Assembly: GCF_002812205.1 (NCBI RefSeq)
Contig: NZ_NPEA01000013.1
Span: 1-64,000 of the forward strand
Length of the DNA stretch: 64,000 nt
DNA from: Leptospira neocaledonica
GTDB lineage: Bacteria > Spirochaetota > Leptospiria > Leptospirales > Leptospiraceae
Direction of reading: 5' to 3'
A program made the translations under genes and the position numbers. The notes under the pieces were generated by a model. It saw only the letters and a list, made by a program, of their open reading frames with translations, ran no database searches and was not told where the DNA came from. This document shows positions 18,725 to 29,034 of this stretch, piece by piece; positions within the stretch are counted from its first letter, which is position 1, and every line of letters starts with the position of its first letter.

Positions 18725-19037
18725 TCTTTCCAAATTAGATTTTTGAATTCATATTTTAGTGATATGAGAAAGTAAAATCCAGGAATTTTCTTAATATTAA
18801 GAACGACCGTTCTAATCATATCTATCATAAACTTAGGTTTTGTATTCGAGATCTTTTATCTTCTAAAATAGACCTTCTTCAATACAAATGGTATCCATTT
18901 AATTGATACTAAGTCTCAAAGAAAAATGCAAGAAATCGCCAAACCAATCGCGTTTTTAGGCGTTTACTTGCAATTTTAACCTAAGCCAAAATCCTTGTTC
19001 CCAAACCTTATTTTGGAACCCACGGGACTTCTCACGA
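18725..19037. other. 313-base divergent intergenic region before the Complex III operon
   Basis: No gene is seen. It must hold the promoters for the secreted phosphodiesterase (minus) and for actA (plus). It contains AGAACGACCGTTCT (18800-18813), a palindrome with the form GAAC-N4-GTTC, and a GTATC/GATAC repeat near 18890-18908. No ribosome-binding site stronger than ggga is evident before actA. Confidence 0.5.
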
Positions 19038-19544
19038 ATGAATAAGAAAGCTTTGAAACTTTCGGTTCCGCTTATTGCTATTGCAGCAGTGGCTTACCTG
19101 ATTTTTTCTCCCTCCAAATATGTAGGCTACTCTCCGGATCAGCCTATACCTTTTAACCACAAGATTCACGCAGGTGATAATAAGATAGATTGTCGTTATT
19201 GTCATACTGGTGTAGAAACAAGCGCGCACGCAACGGTTCCGAATACTTCTACTTGTATGAACTGTCACTCGCTTGTTGCAAAGAACAGCCCAGATATAAA
19301 ATTTTTGAGCGAAAGTTACACGAACAAGAAACCGATCGAGTGGGTGAAAATCCACGACCTTCCGGATCATGTTCAGTTCAATCACTCTCGCCATATCTCA
19401 AGAGGCGTGGATTGTTCGCAATGCCACGGCAATGTAGCTGAAATGGTCAAGGTCAAGCAGGTAGCATCTCTGAATATGGGATACTGTATCAACTGCCACC
19501 GGGAGAACAATGCTCCTACCGACTGTTCCACCTGTCACAGATAA
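19038..19544 (+). CDS. actA: Alternative Complex III pentaheme cytochrome c subunit ActA
   Basis: The 168-residue protein has an N-terminal membrane anchor (about residues 8-24). Five CxxCH motifs follow at residues 52-56 (CRYCH), 73-77 (CMNCH), 126-130 (CSQCH), 150-154 (CINCH) and 163-167 (CSTCH). This pentaheme pattern with FNHSRHISRG between hemes 2 and 3 is that of ActA, which passes electrons on the periplasmic face. First gene of the actABCDEF operon. Confidence 0.93.
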   Translation: MNKKALKLSVPLIAIAAVAYLIFSPSKYVGYSPDQPIPFNHKIHAGDNKIDCRYCHTGVETSAHATVPNTSTCMNCHSLVAKNSPDIKFLSESYTNKKPIEWVKIHDLPDHVQFNHSRHISRGVDCSQCHGNVAEMVKVKQVASLNMGYCINCHRENNAPTDCSTCHR

Positions 19545-19563
19545 TCAGGAGATAGCATAACAG

Positions 19564-22500
19564 ATGGATAAAAAGAATTTCCAGAAAGAAAAGAAAGCTC
19601 ACTGGCTCTCCCTCGAACTGAAAGATAACGAAAAAGAAACGAAGGACCTAGCACGCTCTGAATTTTTCACTTCTCCGGATCCAGTAATCGCAAGAATTAA
19701 ATCCGGCGAGTTCGATCGTAAAACTTTCCTCAAATTGATGGGTGCGGGAGTCGCAATGACTTCCTTAAATTGTGTACGCAAGCCTGTCGAAAAAATCGTT
19801 CCATACGTGGATCTGAAAACTGACGAAGGTACTTTTGATTTCGTAAAACACGGACAAGCGTATTACTATGCTACCGTATTTAACGGAACCGGTTACTTAG
19901 TTAGATCTAAAGACGGACGTCCTCTAAAATTAGAAGGAAACGAAGATCACCCTGTTTCTCAAGGTGCTCTTGGTGCTTCTGGCCAAGCTGCTATTTTTGA
20001 TCTATATGATCCAGACAGAGCACAAGGTCCGGCGGCAATTTCCGGCGGAAAAGTGGAGAATATCCAATGGGCCGCTTTGGATTCTAAAGTTCAGGAAGCT
20101 CTTTCTAAGAACAAAGGTAATACTGTAATCGTAACTAGACCTCTTGATTCTCCTTCTACCAAAGCGATCATCGCTGACTTCTTAAAAGCAGTCGGTGGGG
20201 GACAACATTTAGAGATCTCTATCACTTCTCCGGAAGATGCAATTTCCAAAGCTCAAGCGGCTTCTTACGGAAAGGCACTTGTTCCTAACTATAATTTCGA
20301 ATTGGCGAACACGATCCTGTCCATCGATTGCGATTTTATGGGTGGATGGTTGTCTCCTGAAGAACACCAAAAGGATTTTGCAAAACGCAGAAACCTAAGA
20401 GATGGAGCAAAGGATCTTAACTACTTCATCGCTGCCGAATCCGTTCCTACTATGTCTGGATCTAACGCGGATCTTAGACTTCCGATTCGTCCTGGTGACC
20501 AGTCCAAACTGGCTCTTGCAATTGCTGCGGGTCTGGGAGAATTAGGAGCAAATACTAAGGATGTTACCGGAGCTTCTACAGTAGAAAGTCTCGCAGGAGA
20601 ACTTGGAGTTAGCGCAGAGGGAGTCCGTAAAACTGCAAAAGCACTTTGGACAAACAAAGGTAGATCTCTTGTGGTAGCCGGTGGTCTTGCCGCTTCTACT
20701 AAAGAAGCTGTGGATCTTCAAATCCTTGTGAACTTCTTAAACTCTACCTTAGACAACGACGGTAAGACTGTTGATTACGCTACTCCTAAGAAAGAAGGGT
20801 TAGCGGATTATTCAGGTAACTTAAATAAACTTACTGAAGCATTAAAACAAACTAAAGTAGGAGTTCTATTCCTCTACGATACCAACTTGGTTTACCAAGC
20901 GGGAGATTCTTGGAAGGACCTTCTTCATAGAGCTGCTTTGACTGTAAGTCTTGCTGACAGGGCGGATGAGACTGCGCTTGCTTCCAATTATCTGGCTTCC
21001 ACTACTCATTTCTTAGAGTCTTGGGGAGATTCAGAAGGAACTAAGGGAATATTCTCTATCCAACAACCTGCGATCCGTCCTTTATTCAACACTCGTTCTT
21101 TCGAGGACAGTTTGATCGCTTTCGCAGGCGGATCTCTTTCTAACGAAAAATCGTTTTACGAATTCGTAATGAACTCTTGGACCAAAAAACTAGGTTCTAA
21201 ACAGAAATGGGAAGAACTTCTCAGAGTTGGAACCACAGTAAGGGCTAAAGACCGCAGCAAAACTGCAAGTGCTACTCGTGGCTTCAATAAAGCGGCCCTG
21301 AAAAAGCCTGCAAGTTATCCTGCTGGAATCCGTTTGGCTCTTTATGAGACAAGCTCCATCGGAGACGGTAGAGCCGCGAATAACTCTCTATTACAAGAGC
21401 TTCCGGATCCTGTTACCAAGGTTACTTGGGACAACTACGTAGTTATTTCTCCTGCATTGGCGAAAGAAAAAGGGATCCAATCCAATGATGTGGTTTCCGT
21501 TAAAACCACCAAAGGTTCTATCGAACTTCCTGCTCAGGTTCAACCTGGAGTTCACAAGGATACGATCGGAATCGCTGTTGGTTACGGTAGAACTGCAGCT
21601 GGTAAAGTAGGAAACGAAGTAGGTAAGAACGCTTATGCTCTTGCAGAAGATGGAGTATTCTCTGGAATTTCCGTGACTTCTCTCGAGAAAACAGGCAAAA
21701 CCTACAAGCTTGCTTGCACCCAGCACCACCACGTTTTATCTCCAGGTTTCGGATACGAAGATCGTCCTTTGGTTCAATCTACTTCTTTGGAAGAATGGAA
21801 AAAGAATCCAGCTTCCGGAGTGAAAGAATCCGAAATTCCTAAAATTAAAAAAGACGGTAAGATGGTCTACGCAGCCGGAGCAAACCCGGTTCATGAATAC
21901 CCTGGTTATAAATGGGGTATGGCTATCGATTTGACTGCTTGCACCGGTTGCGGTTCTTGCGTCATCGCTTGCCAAGTAGAGAACAATATTCCTGTAGTAG
22001 GAAGAGACGAAGTTAGAGTGGGTCGCGAGATGCATTGGCTTCGTATCGACCGTTACTATATCGGTGATCCTGAAAAACCGGAAGATCTACAGATCGCTCA
22101 CCAGCCTATGATGTGCCAACAGTGTGATAACGCTCCTTGTGAGACTGTTTGCCCTGTTGCAGCTACCGTTCATAGTTCCGAAGGGATCAACGACATGGTT
22201 TATAACCGTTGCGTTGGAACTCGTTACTGCTCTAACAACTGTCCTTACAAAGTTCGTCGTTATAACTGGGCTCAACACTGGTATAACGATACCGGAGCCG
22301 AAAAAGGATCCAGAACTCCGAGATATCTCGGACTCAATCCTGAAGTTACGGTTCGTGGTAGAGGGGTTATGGAAAAATGTAACTTCTGCGCTCATAAGAT
22401 CGCAGAGGCTAAAATCCATGCTAAGAACGAAGGTAGAACTCTTAAAGACGGAGAAGTTCGTTGTGCTTGCGAGCAAAGCTGTGCAGCAGATGCGATCAGC

Positions 22501-22626
22501 TTCGGTAATACCAACGATAAAACTTCTAAGGTTTCCAAACTTAGTGCGGATCCTAGATCTTTCCGAGTTCTCGAGTATTTAAATGTCGGTCCCCAGGTCG
22601 CATATCTGACCAGGGTAAGAGCTTAA
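19564..22626 (+). CDS. actB: Alternative Complex III iron-sulfur/molybdopterin-oxidoreductase-like subunit ActB
   Basis: The 1020-residue protein combines a molybdopterin-oxidoreductase-like region (residues ~80-740) with a C-terminal ferredoxin region. Near the N-terminus, DRKTFLKLMG (51-60) is a twin-arginine-like export motif with R-K instead of R-R. It is followed by TSLNC with Cys70, a possible lipid-attachment site, as known for ActB of other ACIII. Cluster motifs are visible at about 793-803 (CTGCGSC), 849 (CQQCDNAPC), 877 (CVGTRYC) and 938 (CNFC, then CACEQSC), consistent with several [4Fe-4S]/[3Fe-4S] clusters. As in other ActB proteins the Mo-enzyme part is expected to lack cofactor; I did not verify this residue by residue. 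Confidence 0.93.
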   Translation: MDKKNFQKEKKAHWLSLELKDNEKETKDLARSEFFTSPDPVIARIKSGEFDRKTFLKLMGAGVAMTSLNCVRKPVEKIVPYVDLKTDEGTFDFVKHGQAYYYATVFNGTGYLVRSKDGRPLKLEGNEDHPVSQGALGASGQAAIFDLYDPDRAQGPAAISGGKVENIQWAALDSKVQEALSKNKGNTVIVTRPLDSPSTKAIIADFLKAVGGGQHLEISITSPEDAISKAQAASYGKALVPNYNFELANTILSIDCDFMGGWLSPEEHQKDFAKRRNLRDGAKDLNYFIAAESVPTMSGSNADLRLPIRPGDQSKLALAIAAGLGELGANTKDVTGASTVESLAGELGVSAEGVRKTAKALWTNKGRSLVVAGGLAASTKEAVDLQILVNFLNSTLDNDGKTVDYATPKKEGLADYSGNLNKLTEALKQTKVGVLFLYDTNLVYQAGDSWKDLLHRAALTVSLADRADETALASNYLASTTHFLESWGDSEGTKGIFSIQQPAIRPLFNTRSFEDSLIAFAGGSLSNEKSFYEFVMNSWTKKLGSKQKWEELLRVGTTVRAKDRSKTASATRGFNKAALKKPASYPAGIRLALYETSSIGDGRAANNSLLQELPDPVTKVTWDNYVVISPALAKEKGIQSNDVVSVKTTKGSIELPAQVQPGVHKDTIGIAVGYGRTAAGKVGNEVGKNAYALAEDGVFSGISVTSLEKTGKTYKLACTQHHHVLSPGFGYEDRPLVQSTSLEEWKKNPASGVKESEIPKIKKDGKMVYAAGANPVHEYPGYKWGMAIDLTACTGCGSCVIACQVENNIPVVGRDEVRVGREMHWLRIDRYYIGDPEKPEDLQIAHQPMMCQQCDNAPCETVCPVAATVHSSEGINDMVYNRCVGTRYCSNNCPYKVRRYNWAQHWYNDTGAEKGSRTPRYLGLNPEVTVRGRGVMEKCNFCAHKIAEAKIHAKNEGRTLKDGEVRCACEQSCAADAISFGNTNDKTSKVSKLSADPRSFRVLEYLNVGPQVAYLTRVRA

Positions 22627-22646
22627 TCCGGAGTAATTAAAGCGCT

Positions 22647-24019
<1,373 letters not shown>

Positions 24020-24020
<1 letters not shown>

Positions 24021-24571
24021 TGTATACTCCTAAGAAAGAACAGTTTCATACTTTCGAAGAAACAGAGCATGGAGTTTTCGGACTATTCGATACTCCTGCT
24101 CAGATCATAGACGCGGCTCAAAAAACAAAAGAGAAGGGTTATACCAACTTCGATTGTTTTACTCCATATCCTGTTCACGGACTGGATGATGCAATGGGTC
24201 TTGCACGTTCCGGACTTCCTTGGGTGACCTTCTTCATGGGGCTTTTCGGATGTATCACCGGTTTCTCTATGCAGTATTTAACTCATAAATACGATTGGCC
24301 GATCAATATTTCCGGAAAAAGTTTCAACGCTTGGTTCGCATATATTCCAATCACATTCGAGTTTACAGTGTTCATGGCTGGACTTTCCACAGCTGCAGCT
24401 TTGTTCTTCCTGGCTAAACTTCCAAGAACCGGTCGTAAGGTTTTACATCCGGACATCACTACCGACAAATTCGCACTTTGGATCCCTTCCAACTCCGCGA
24501 ATTATTCAGAAGGTTCAGTGACCGACTTTATCAAAGGCCTCGGCTCTAAACATGTCGAGACGGTGAAATAG
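24020..24571 (+). CDS. actD: Alternative Complex III subunit ActD (DUF3341)
   Basis: A 183-residue protein of the DUF3341/ActD family. A cytoplasmic N-terminal part (GVFGLFDTPAQIIDAAQ, FDCFTPYPVHGLDDAMG) is followed by two membrane spans (about 72-95 and 112-138), with the conserved ITFEFTVFMAGL. ActD is a structural membrane subunit packing near ActC/ActF. Position and spacing match the canonical operon order. Confidence 0.92.
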
Positions 24572-24581
24572 GAGAATTTTG

Positions 24582-25175
24582 ATGATTTCACTGCAAAGAA
24601 TTTTTGCTCTTTCTCTCGCGGGTTTGATCCTATGGAACTGCGAGTCTAAGACTCCTCCAATGGAGTACATGCCGGATATGGCTGATTCTCCAGCAAGAGA
24701 GGCTCAGGAAGCGGACTCTAATTTTCCGAACAATACTTCCTTACGCCTTCCTCCTGTGGGAGCAGTTCCTCAAGGATATTACCCTTACGAGTATGCGGGT
24801 ATGCTGGATCTCAACAAGCTTCCAAATAAAGGTTTAGCAAATCCTTTTAAAGGTGATTTGGCTAATCTTCAAAAAGGGGAGATCAAATACCAAACGTATT
24901 GTAGCCCTTGTCATGGTGTTCGAGGACAAGGAAATGGAACCGTAGTAGGTCCAGCTCCACGTTTGAATATGGCTCAAGGCGACGGAAGTCCAATGGCTGC
25001 ACTTACATCTGCAATCGCTAAAGGTTATTCCGACGGACAGATCTATCATATCATCACCGAAGGAAAAGGAGCTATGAAAAGTTATGCTTCTCAGGTTCCT
25101 TCCGAGGATCGTTGGAAAATCATATTATATGTTCGTAAATTACAAGAATACGACAACAGAACGGCTGGTAAATAA
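24582..25175 (+). CDS. actE: Alternative Complex III monoheme cytochrome c lipoprotein ActE
   Basis: The 197-residue protein has a signal sequence ending in LWNC, a lipobox with about Cys20. One heme motif, CSPCHGVRGQGNG, lies at about residues 107-111, followed by the class I cytochrome c fold with an axial Met likely in the AMKSYASQ region. ActE accepts electrons from ActA and carries the lipid anchor. The start is ATG at 24582; the in-frame TTG directly before it is less likely, given ggagaa about 6 bases upstream. The stop overlaps the actF start by one base. Confidence 0.92.
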   Translation: MISLQRIFALSLAGLILWNCESKTPPMEYMPDMADSPAREAQEADSNFPNNTSLRLPPVGAVPQGYYPYEYAGMLDLNKLPNKGLANPFKGDLANLQKGEIKYQTYCSPCHGVRGQGNGTVVGPAPRLNMAQGDGSPMAALTSAIAKGYSDGQIYHIITEGKGAMKSYASQVPSEDRWKIILYVRKLQEYDNRTAGK

Positions 25176-26398
25176 TGGAAGTTAAAGTAGAACAAAACTT
25201 AATCAACTTTAAGTTGGATTCCAAAACCAGAAACGCTCTGGTCGGAATGATTCTAGTAGGTTTAGTAAGCTTAGGCCTTGCAACTTTCGGTCTTGGACAT
25301 CCTGAACTTCGTCATGAAGGCGGTCATTCCAATCCGGCATGGTCTGCATACTTGGTGGGTGTATTTTTCATTTTGGGAATTACACTTGCAGGGATCTTCT
25401 TTACTTCTTTGGCACATATTACAGGTGCACATTGGCCGGTAACTCTTCGTAGAATTTCCGAAACGTATGGATTATTCGTCCCGGTTGCAGCGGTCCTTCT
25501 TCTTGTTCTGATCTTAGGAGCTCATGATCTATATGAGTGGACTCACGCAGAAGTTGTAGAAGCGGACAAACTTCTAAAACACAAAAAGCCACTTTTGAAT
25601 ATCGGATTCTTCTCCGCGATGGTGGTTGTTTTAGGAGCAGCTTGGTCTACCTTTGGATACTTATTCTATAAGAAATCCGTAACTCAGGACAGCGACAAAG
25701 ACGTTAAGCACACTCAGTTTAATGCGAAGTTAGCCGGAGGATATATTATATTCTTCGCACTATCTTTCTCCTTAGTTTCCATCATGTTGGTAATGTCTCT
25801 TACTCCACACTGGTTCTCCACCATGTTCGGAGTTTATTGCTTCGCAGGAGCTTATCAGGCAGGACTTTCTTCTTTCATAATCATGGCTTATTACCTGAAG
25901 AAGAAAGGATTTTTAGGAAACCTGGTGAACGAAAACCATATCCACGACTTGGGAAAATTCTTACTCGGATTCACAGTATTCTGGGCTTATGTTGGTTTCT
26001 CTCAGTTTATGTTGATCTGGTATGCTTCCATTCCGGAAGAAACTTTCTTCTATGAGCAAAGACTAACCGGTGGATGGGAATATTTGACTCTGGCATTGCC
26101 TGCGATTAAGTTTGCAGTTCCTTTCTTACTTCTTTTAAACCGTCCAAACAAAAGAGACATCGACTTCTTAGTAAAAGTTGCTCTTTGGGTTATCTTTACT
26201 CAGGCTACCGAAATTTTCTGGTTAGTTTATCCCGCTAATTTCGTGAATTTCTCCTTCGGAGGATACTTGGTATCTTTAGGAGCAGTAGTAGGAGTGATTG
26301 GAGTATTCGGTCTGGTTGTTCTGAAAAGATTAGAAAAAGCTCCTTTGATTCCGGTGGGAGATCCGAGATTGGAAGACTCTTTACACCATCACCAATAA
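25175..26398 (+). CDS. actF: Alternative Complex III second quinol-oxidising membrane subunit ActF
   Basis: The 407-residue protein has about ten spans and the NrfD-like fold of ActF, a divergent homologue of ActC. Visible family stretches are ITGAHWPVTLRRISE, GAHDLYEWTH, LTPHWFSTMFGVY and YASIPEETFFYEQR. These hold conserved His/Glu residues around the quinol pocket and proton path. C-terminal tail ends in a short His run. The last canonical act gene; the expected cytochrome c oxidase genes do not follow here. Confidence 0.92.
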   Translation: MEVKVEQNLINFKLDSKTRNALVGMILVGLVSLGLATFGLGHPELRHEGGHSNPAWSAYLVGVFFILGITLAGIFFTSLAHITGAHWPVTLRRISETYGLFVPVAAVLLLVLILGAHDLYEWTHAEVVEADKLLKHKKPLLNIGFFSAMVVVLGAAWSTFGYLFYKKSVTQDSDKDVKHTQFNAKLAGGYIIFFALSFSLVSIMLVMSLTPHWFSTMFGVYCFAGAYQAGLSSFIIMAYYLKKKGFLGNLVNENHIHDLGKFLLGFTVFWAYVGFSQFMLIWYASIPEETFFYEQRLTGGWEYLTLALPAIKFAVPFLLLLNRPNKRDIDFLVKVALWVIFTQATEIFWLVYPANFVNFSFGGYLVSLGAVVGVIGVFGLVVLKRLEKAPLIPVGDPRLEDSLHHHQ

Positions 26399-26409
26399 GG
26401 AAAAGGATC

Positions 26410-26934
26410 ATGAAAAAATTAGTATTAAATATTACGATCCTCGGAATTGCAGCTCTCGCTTTGGGAGCTTGTTCTAACACCGCTCAAATTGTAGGGAATA
26501 TTAACTGCCCTACATTAGAAAAAGGTAAATTAGATCCTAAGGTCGGGATTCTTTCTGACGAGCAACCGGGTTCTGTTCAAGTGGAACTACTTCCCGTTGG
26601 AACTGTAGTAAAGGTTTATGATTACAGAAACCATTATTACATCGCGAAAAAATTGGTCCGTATTAAGACCGAGAAAAACGAAGGCTGGGTAGACCCGGTT
26701 TGTTTGGTAGTTGCTCAGAATCCTGACGATTCCGTTTTCAAATGGGGATATCGTTCCGATTATAAACCTTTCTTAGACAGAGAAGATAGAGACAGATATA
26801 ATTATAAAAACGATCCTAACGCAGGACCTGATTCAAAAGGAAAATCTGCAGACGGATTCGAATTTGATGTCTACAGAAACCTTCCGAAAGATAAGGTCCC
26901 TCTGGCAGATCTGGCACCTGAGCTGAAAAAGTAA
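26410..26934 (+). CDS. SH3-like lipoprotein at the end of the act operon
   Basis: The 174-residue protein has a signal sequence ending in LGAC (Cys20). Residues ~45-105 look like a bacterial SH3-type beta barrel (VQVELLPVGTVVKVYDYRNHYYIAKKLVRIKT...GWVDPVCLV). The C-terminus is rich in Asp, Arg, Tyr and Lys. It starts 12 bases after actF with an aaggat ribosome-binding site and is followed by the operon terminator. It is therefore almost certainly co-transcribed with Complex III. It could be a taxon-specific accessory or assembly subunit, but nothing in it proves that. Confidence 0.75.
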   Translation: MKKLVLNITILGIAALALGACSNTAQIVGNINCPTLEKGKLDPKVGILSDEQPGSVQVELLPVGTVVKVYDYRNHYYIAKKLVRIKTEKNEGWVDPVCLVVAQNPDDSVFKWGYRSDYKPFLDREDRDRYNYKNDPNAGPDSKGKSADGFEFDVYRNLPKDKVPLADLAPELKK

Positions 26935-26973
26935 AAGAAGAACGTTCTTTTATCCGTTTCAAAATTCACAAAG

Positions 26974-27009
26974 CCCCCTCCGAATTTGATTCGTTGGGGG
27001 ATTTTTTTT
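26974..27009 (+). terminator. Rho-independent terminator of the Complex III operon
   Basis: CCCCC (26974-26978) pairs with GGGGG (26996-27000). An inner CGAA/TTCG stem lies between, and TTTTTTTT follows at 27002-27009. Position 40 bases after the lipoprotein stop makes it the end of the act transcript. Confidence 0.85.
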
Positions 27010-27030
27010 GCATAATTGAGAGTAGATATT

Positions 27031-27444
27031 ATGAATAAAAAGATACTGATTAGAAAGTTAGCTGCAGGGTTACTTCTTTTATTTTTCTCCTGTTCTATTA
27101 TTTTTCATACGATCATTATTTCCGGTGCAGTCCCTTTTTCCATAGTTTGGGGAGGAAAATTGGAAACCTGGGAACAGATGATCCTATTTGAATCTATTTC
27201 TATTCTTTTAAATTCTATCTTTCTGATAGTGATTTCACTCGACTCCAAATATATCAAGCTTCCAATTCCTCAATGGGTTGTTCGTATAACACTTTGGATC
27301 ATGGTCGCTGTCTTTTCTCTGAATACTTTGGGTAATTTATTCTCTATCAATTCTACCGAGACTACACTATTCACTCCGGTTACTTTAGTGATCGCTCTAT
27401 GCTGTCTAGCTTTGGTGTTGATTCCTTCAAAAGAAAAAGTTTGA
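27031..27444 (+). CDS. Hypothetical four-span membrane protein
   Basis: The 137-residue protein is largely hydrophobic, with four probable spans (about 8-30, 50-70, 83-103 and 113-131) and short loops. It has a Lys-rich N-terminus and a C-terminal KEKV. No family motif is recognised. The ATG at 27031 is preferred over the TTG at 27016. It sits between the act terminator and another lipoprotein gene, so it is probably its own unit. Confidence 0.6.
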   Translation: MNKKILIRKLAAGLLLLFFSCSIIFHTIIISGAVPFSIVWGGKLETWEQMILFESISILLNSIFLIVISLDSKYIKLPIPQWVVRITLWIMVAVFSLNTLGNLFSINSTETTLFTPVTLVIALCCLALVLIPSKEKV

Positions 27445-27512
27445 GAATTTAATCCTTAAACGAGATAAATTTTTTACTGGAATCTTCCTGAAAACTCGTT
27501 TAGGGTTTCCAA

Positions 27513-28325
27513 ATGCGTTTACTGGTTTTCTCATTATTCTTTTTATTTTTATCCAATGCCTGCGCTTCCAGATATTCTCTTACTCAAGCCGGAGATGTAG
27601 GAGCTCCAACAAAACAACCGACTAAAAAATTCAGGATCGCTTATTTAGGATTTAACACCTTTAAATCCACTAAGTTAAAAAATCCTGACGGGACGGTTGA
27701 CTTCGAAGCTCTTTCCGATCCATATTCTCGAACGATCAAAGAGCCTATTGGGGGAAGTTTTCCGATCCCGGGAGAGAATAAACCAAACGGAATTAGAAAG
27801 GATTTATCTCAGGAGAAGGTTTCGAAATTCGTAAAATCTTTCTTAGAGATAACAGGACCTACTGGGATCAAAGAATTAGAAAAGTTTTTAGAAATCTCAA
27901 AAACAGGGCAGGATTACACATATTCGTTTAAAAATCTTCCTTATGATTATTATATCATGGGATTACACTATCCTGTTTTCGAAAAAACAAGGAATATAGG
28001 CCTGAACTTTGTAACGATCTTTTCCAGTTTGTTTAGTGTTGCTACATTGGGGATTTTACCTTCTTATGAAGCGTATGCCGCGAATACAAAAGTGTTAGTA
28101 TATGATAAAAATTTGAATTTGATTAAAGAATTGGAATACGATAATAATTATTCGGTATGGAGGGCATTATGGATCTCTCCCAATCCAAAAGAATGTGGAA
28201 TAGGAAGCCTGGAATGTTTAGGAATGTTCAGCCCTACGCTGGGGACAAATCCTCCTATGGTATTCGAAGTAAGTTCTCCTAAGATCAGCGCCGACCTAAG
28301 CGATTTTATAAATACTTTGAAGTAA
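27513..28325 (+). CDS. Hypothetical lipoprotein
   Basis: The 270-residue protein has a signal sequence ending in SNAC, a good Leptospira-type lipobox (Cys17). The mature part has no motif I recognise. A moderately hydrophobic stretch (IGLNFVTIFSSLFSVATLGILPSY, about residues 166-189, described here in two parts) could be a membrane-associated hairpin, as in some proteins that traffic other lipoproteins. A hairpin follows the stop. Function unknown. Confidence 0.65.
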   Translation: MRLLVFSLFFLFLSNACASRYSLTQAGDVGAPTKQPTKKFRIAYLGFNTFKSTKLKNPDGTVDFEALSDPYSRTIKEPIGGSFPIPGENKPNGIRKDLSQEKVSKFVKSFLEITGPTGIKELEKFLEISKTGQDYTYSFKNLPYDYYIMGLHYPVFEKTRNIGLNFVTIFSSLFSVATLGILPSYEAYAANTKVLVYDKNLNLIKELEYDNNYSVWRALWISPNPKECGIGSLECLGMFSPTLGTNPPMVFEVSSPKISADLSDFINTLK

Positions 28326-28334
28326 GAAAAGACA

Positions 28335-28355
28335 CCCGGGGATTTACTCCCCGGG
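28335..28355. terminator. Hairpin between convergent genes
   Basis: CCCGGGGA (28335-28342) and TCCCCGGG (28348-28355) form a perfect 8-bp, very GC-rich stem with loop TTTAC. It lies between convergent genes that end at 28325 and 28364 and probably terminates both. A long T-tract is absent on both sides. Confidence 0.65.
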
Positions 28356-28363
28356 ATTCGAAG

Positions 28364-28663
28364 CTATTTAGCGAGAAGGGATGCTAGGTAACCTTTCTTA
28401 TCGATAGGAGAATCGAAAATAGAAGCAGAACAAACTTTATAATTTACGGCAGTAGGGCAACTAGCCGTTCCTCCGATCTTACATCCTGACTTCTCACATT
28501 TTTTGCGACTTTCAGAAGTATCCGAACCTGAATAACTGCAATAGTCCCTACAATTGGAACTTGAACCTGAACCGCAGATATAACATCCGTCCGCATAAAG
28601 ACCGAGTTTTGAATAAGCGGAAAGGATTAAAATAAGAAGTTGGACAATAAGTAACTTTTTCAT
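28364..28663 (-). CDS. Small Cys-rich secreted protein
   Basis: The 99-residue protein has a cleavable-looking signal peptide (Lys-Lys then ~16 hydrophobic residues, cut near LYADG). The mature part has nine cysteines, including C-x2-C, C-x3-C and C-x4-C spacings and a Ser/Gly-rich linker. No lipobox is evident, so it is probably soluble or secreted and disulfide-bonded. gagact lies before the ATG. No family recognised; it may be related in type, not clearly in sequence, to the Cys-rich lipoprotein at 9079. Confidence 0.6.
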   Translation of the reverse strand: MKKLLIVQLLILILSAYSKLGLYADGCYICGSGSSSNCRDYCSYSGSDTSESRKKCEKSGCKIGGTASCPTAVNYKVCSASIFDSPIDKKGYLASLLAK

Positions 28664-29034
28664 ATAGTCTCCGAATTCAAAATCTAATTAATAATTTATT
28701 TCCAAAATTAAAACTAGTCAACCGAATAATTTTTAGGAAGTATATTCTTTCATTTTATATTAGTTCCGTATCAAATTAAAACCGTTGGTCTACGAAAACA
28801 TAGATAAAACTTACTTTTTTGAGGATTTTCCCCACAGTTCTCAAATTCCCCCGTTCGAGTGATACGTTAGTCGGCCGGTGTCCCCTAACGGATGAAATTT
28901 AGTAAAAAATTTTTTTCAAAAGAAGCCGATTTTATCGTAAAAAATGCGAAAACGAAAGACATTCCAAGAATAAATTGTGAGTCGGTTAATTCGAAAAGAA
29001 TCAATTCGCTTATTAAAAGAAGCCCAGTCGGATT
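28664..29034. other. 371-base intergenic region with one inverted repeat
   Basis: An A/T-rich region without a convincing gene. CGTTAG (28865-28870) and CTAACG (28885-28890) form a 6-bp repeat around a GC-rich centre (tcggccggtgtccc). A 58-codon frame (28892-29068) overlaps the next gene and lacks a ribosome-binding site. The region probably holds divergent promoters for the Cys-rich protein and the DUF1577-like gene. Confidence 0.4.
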
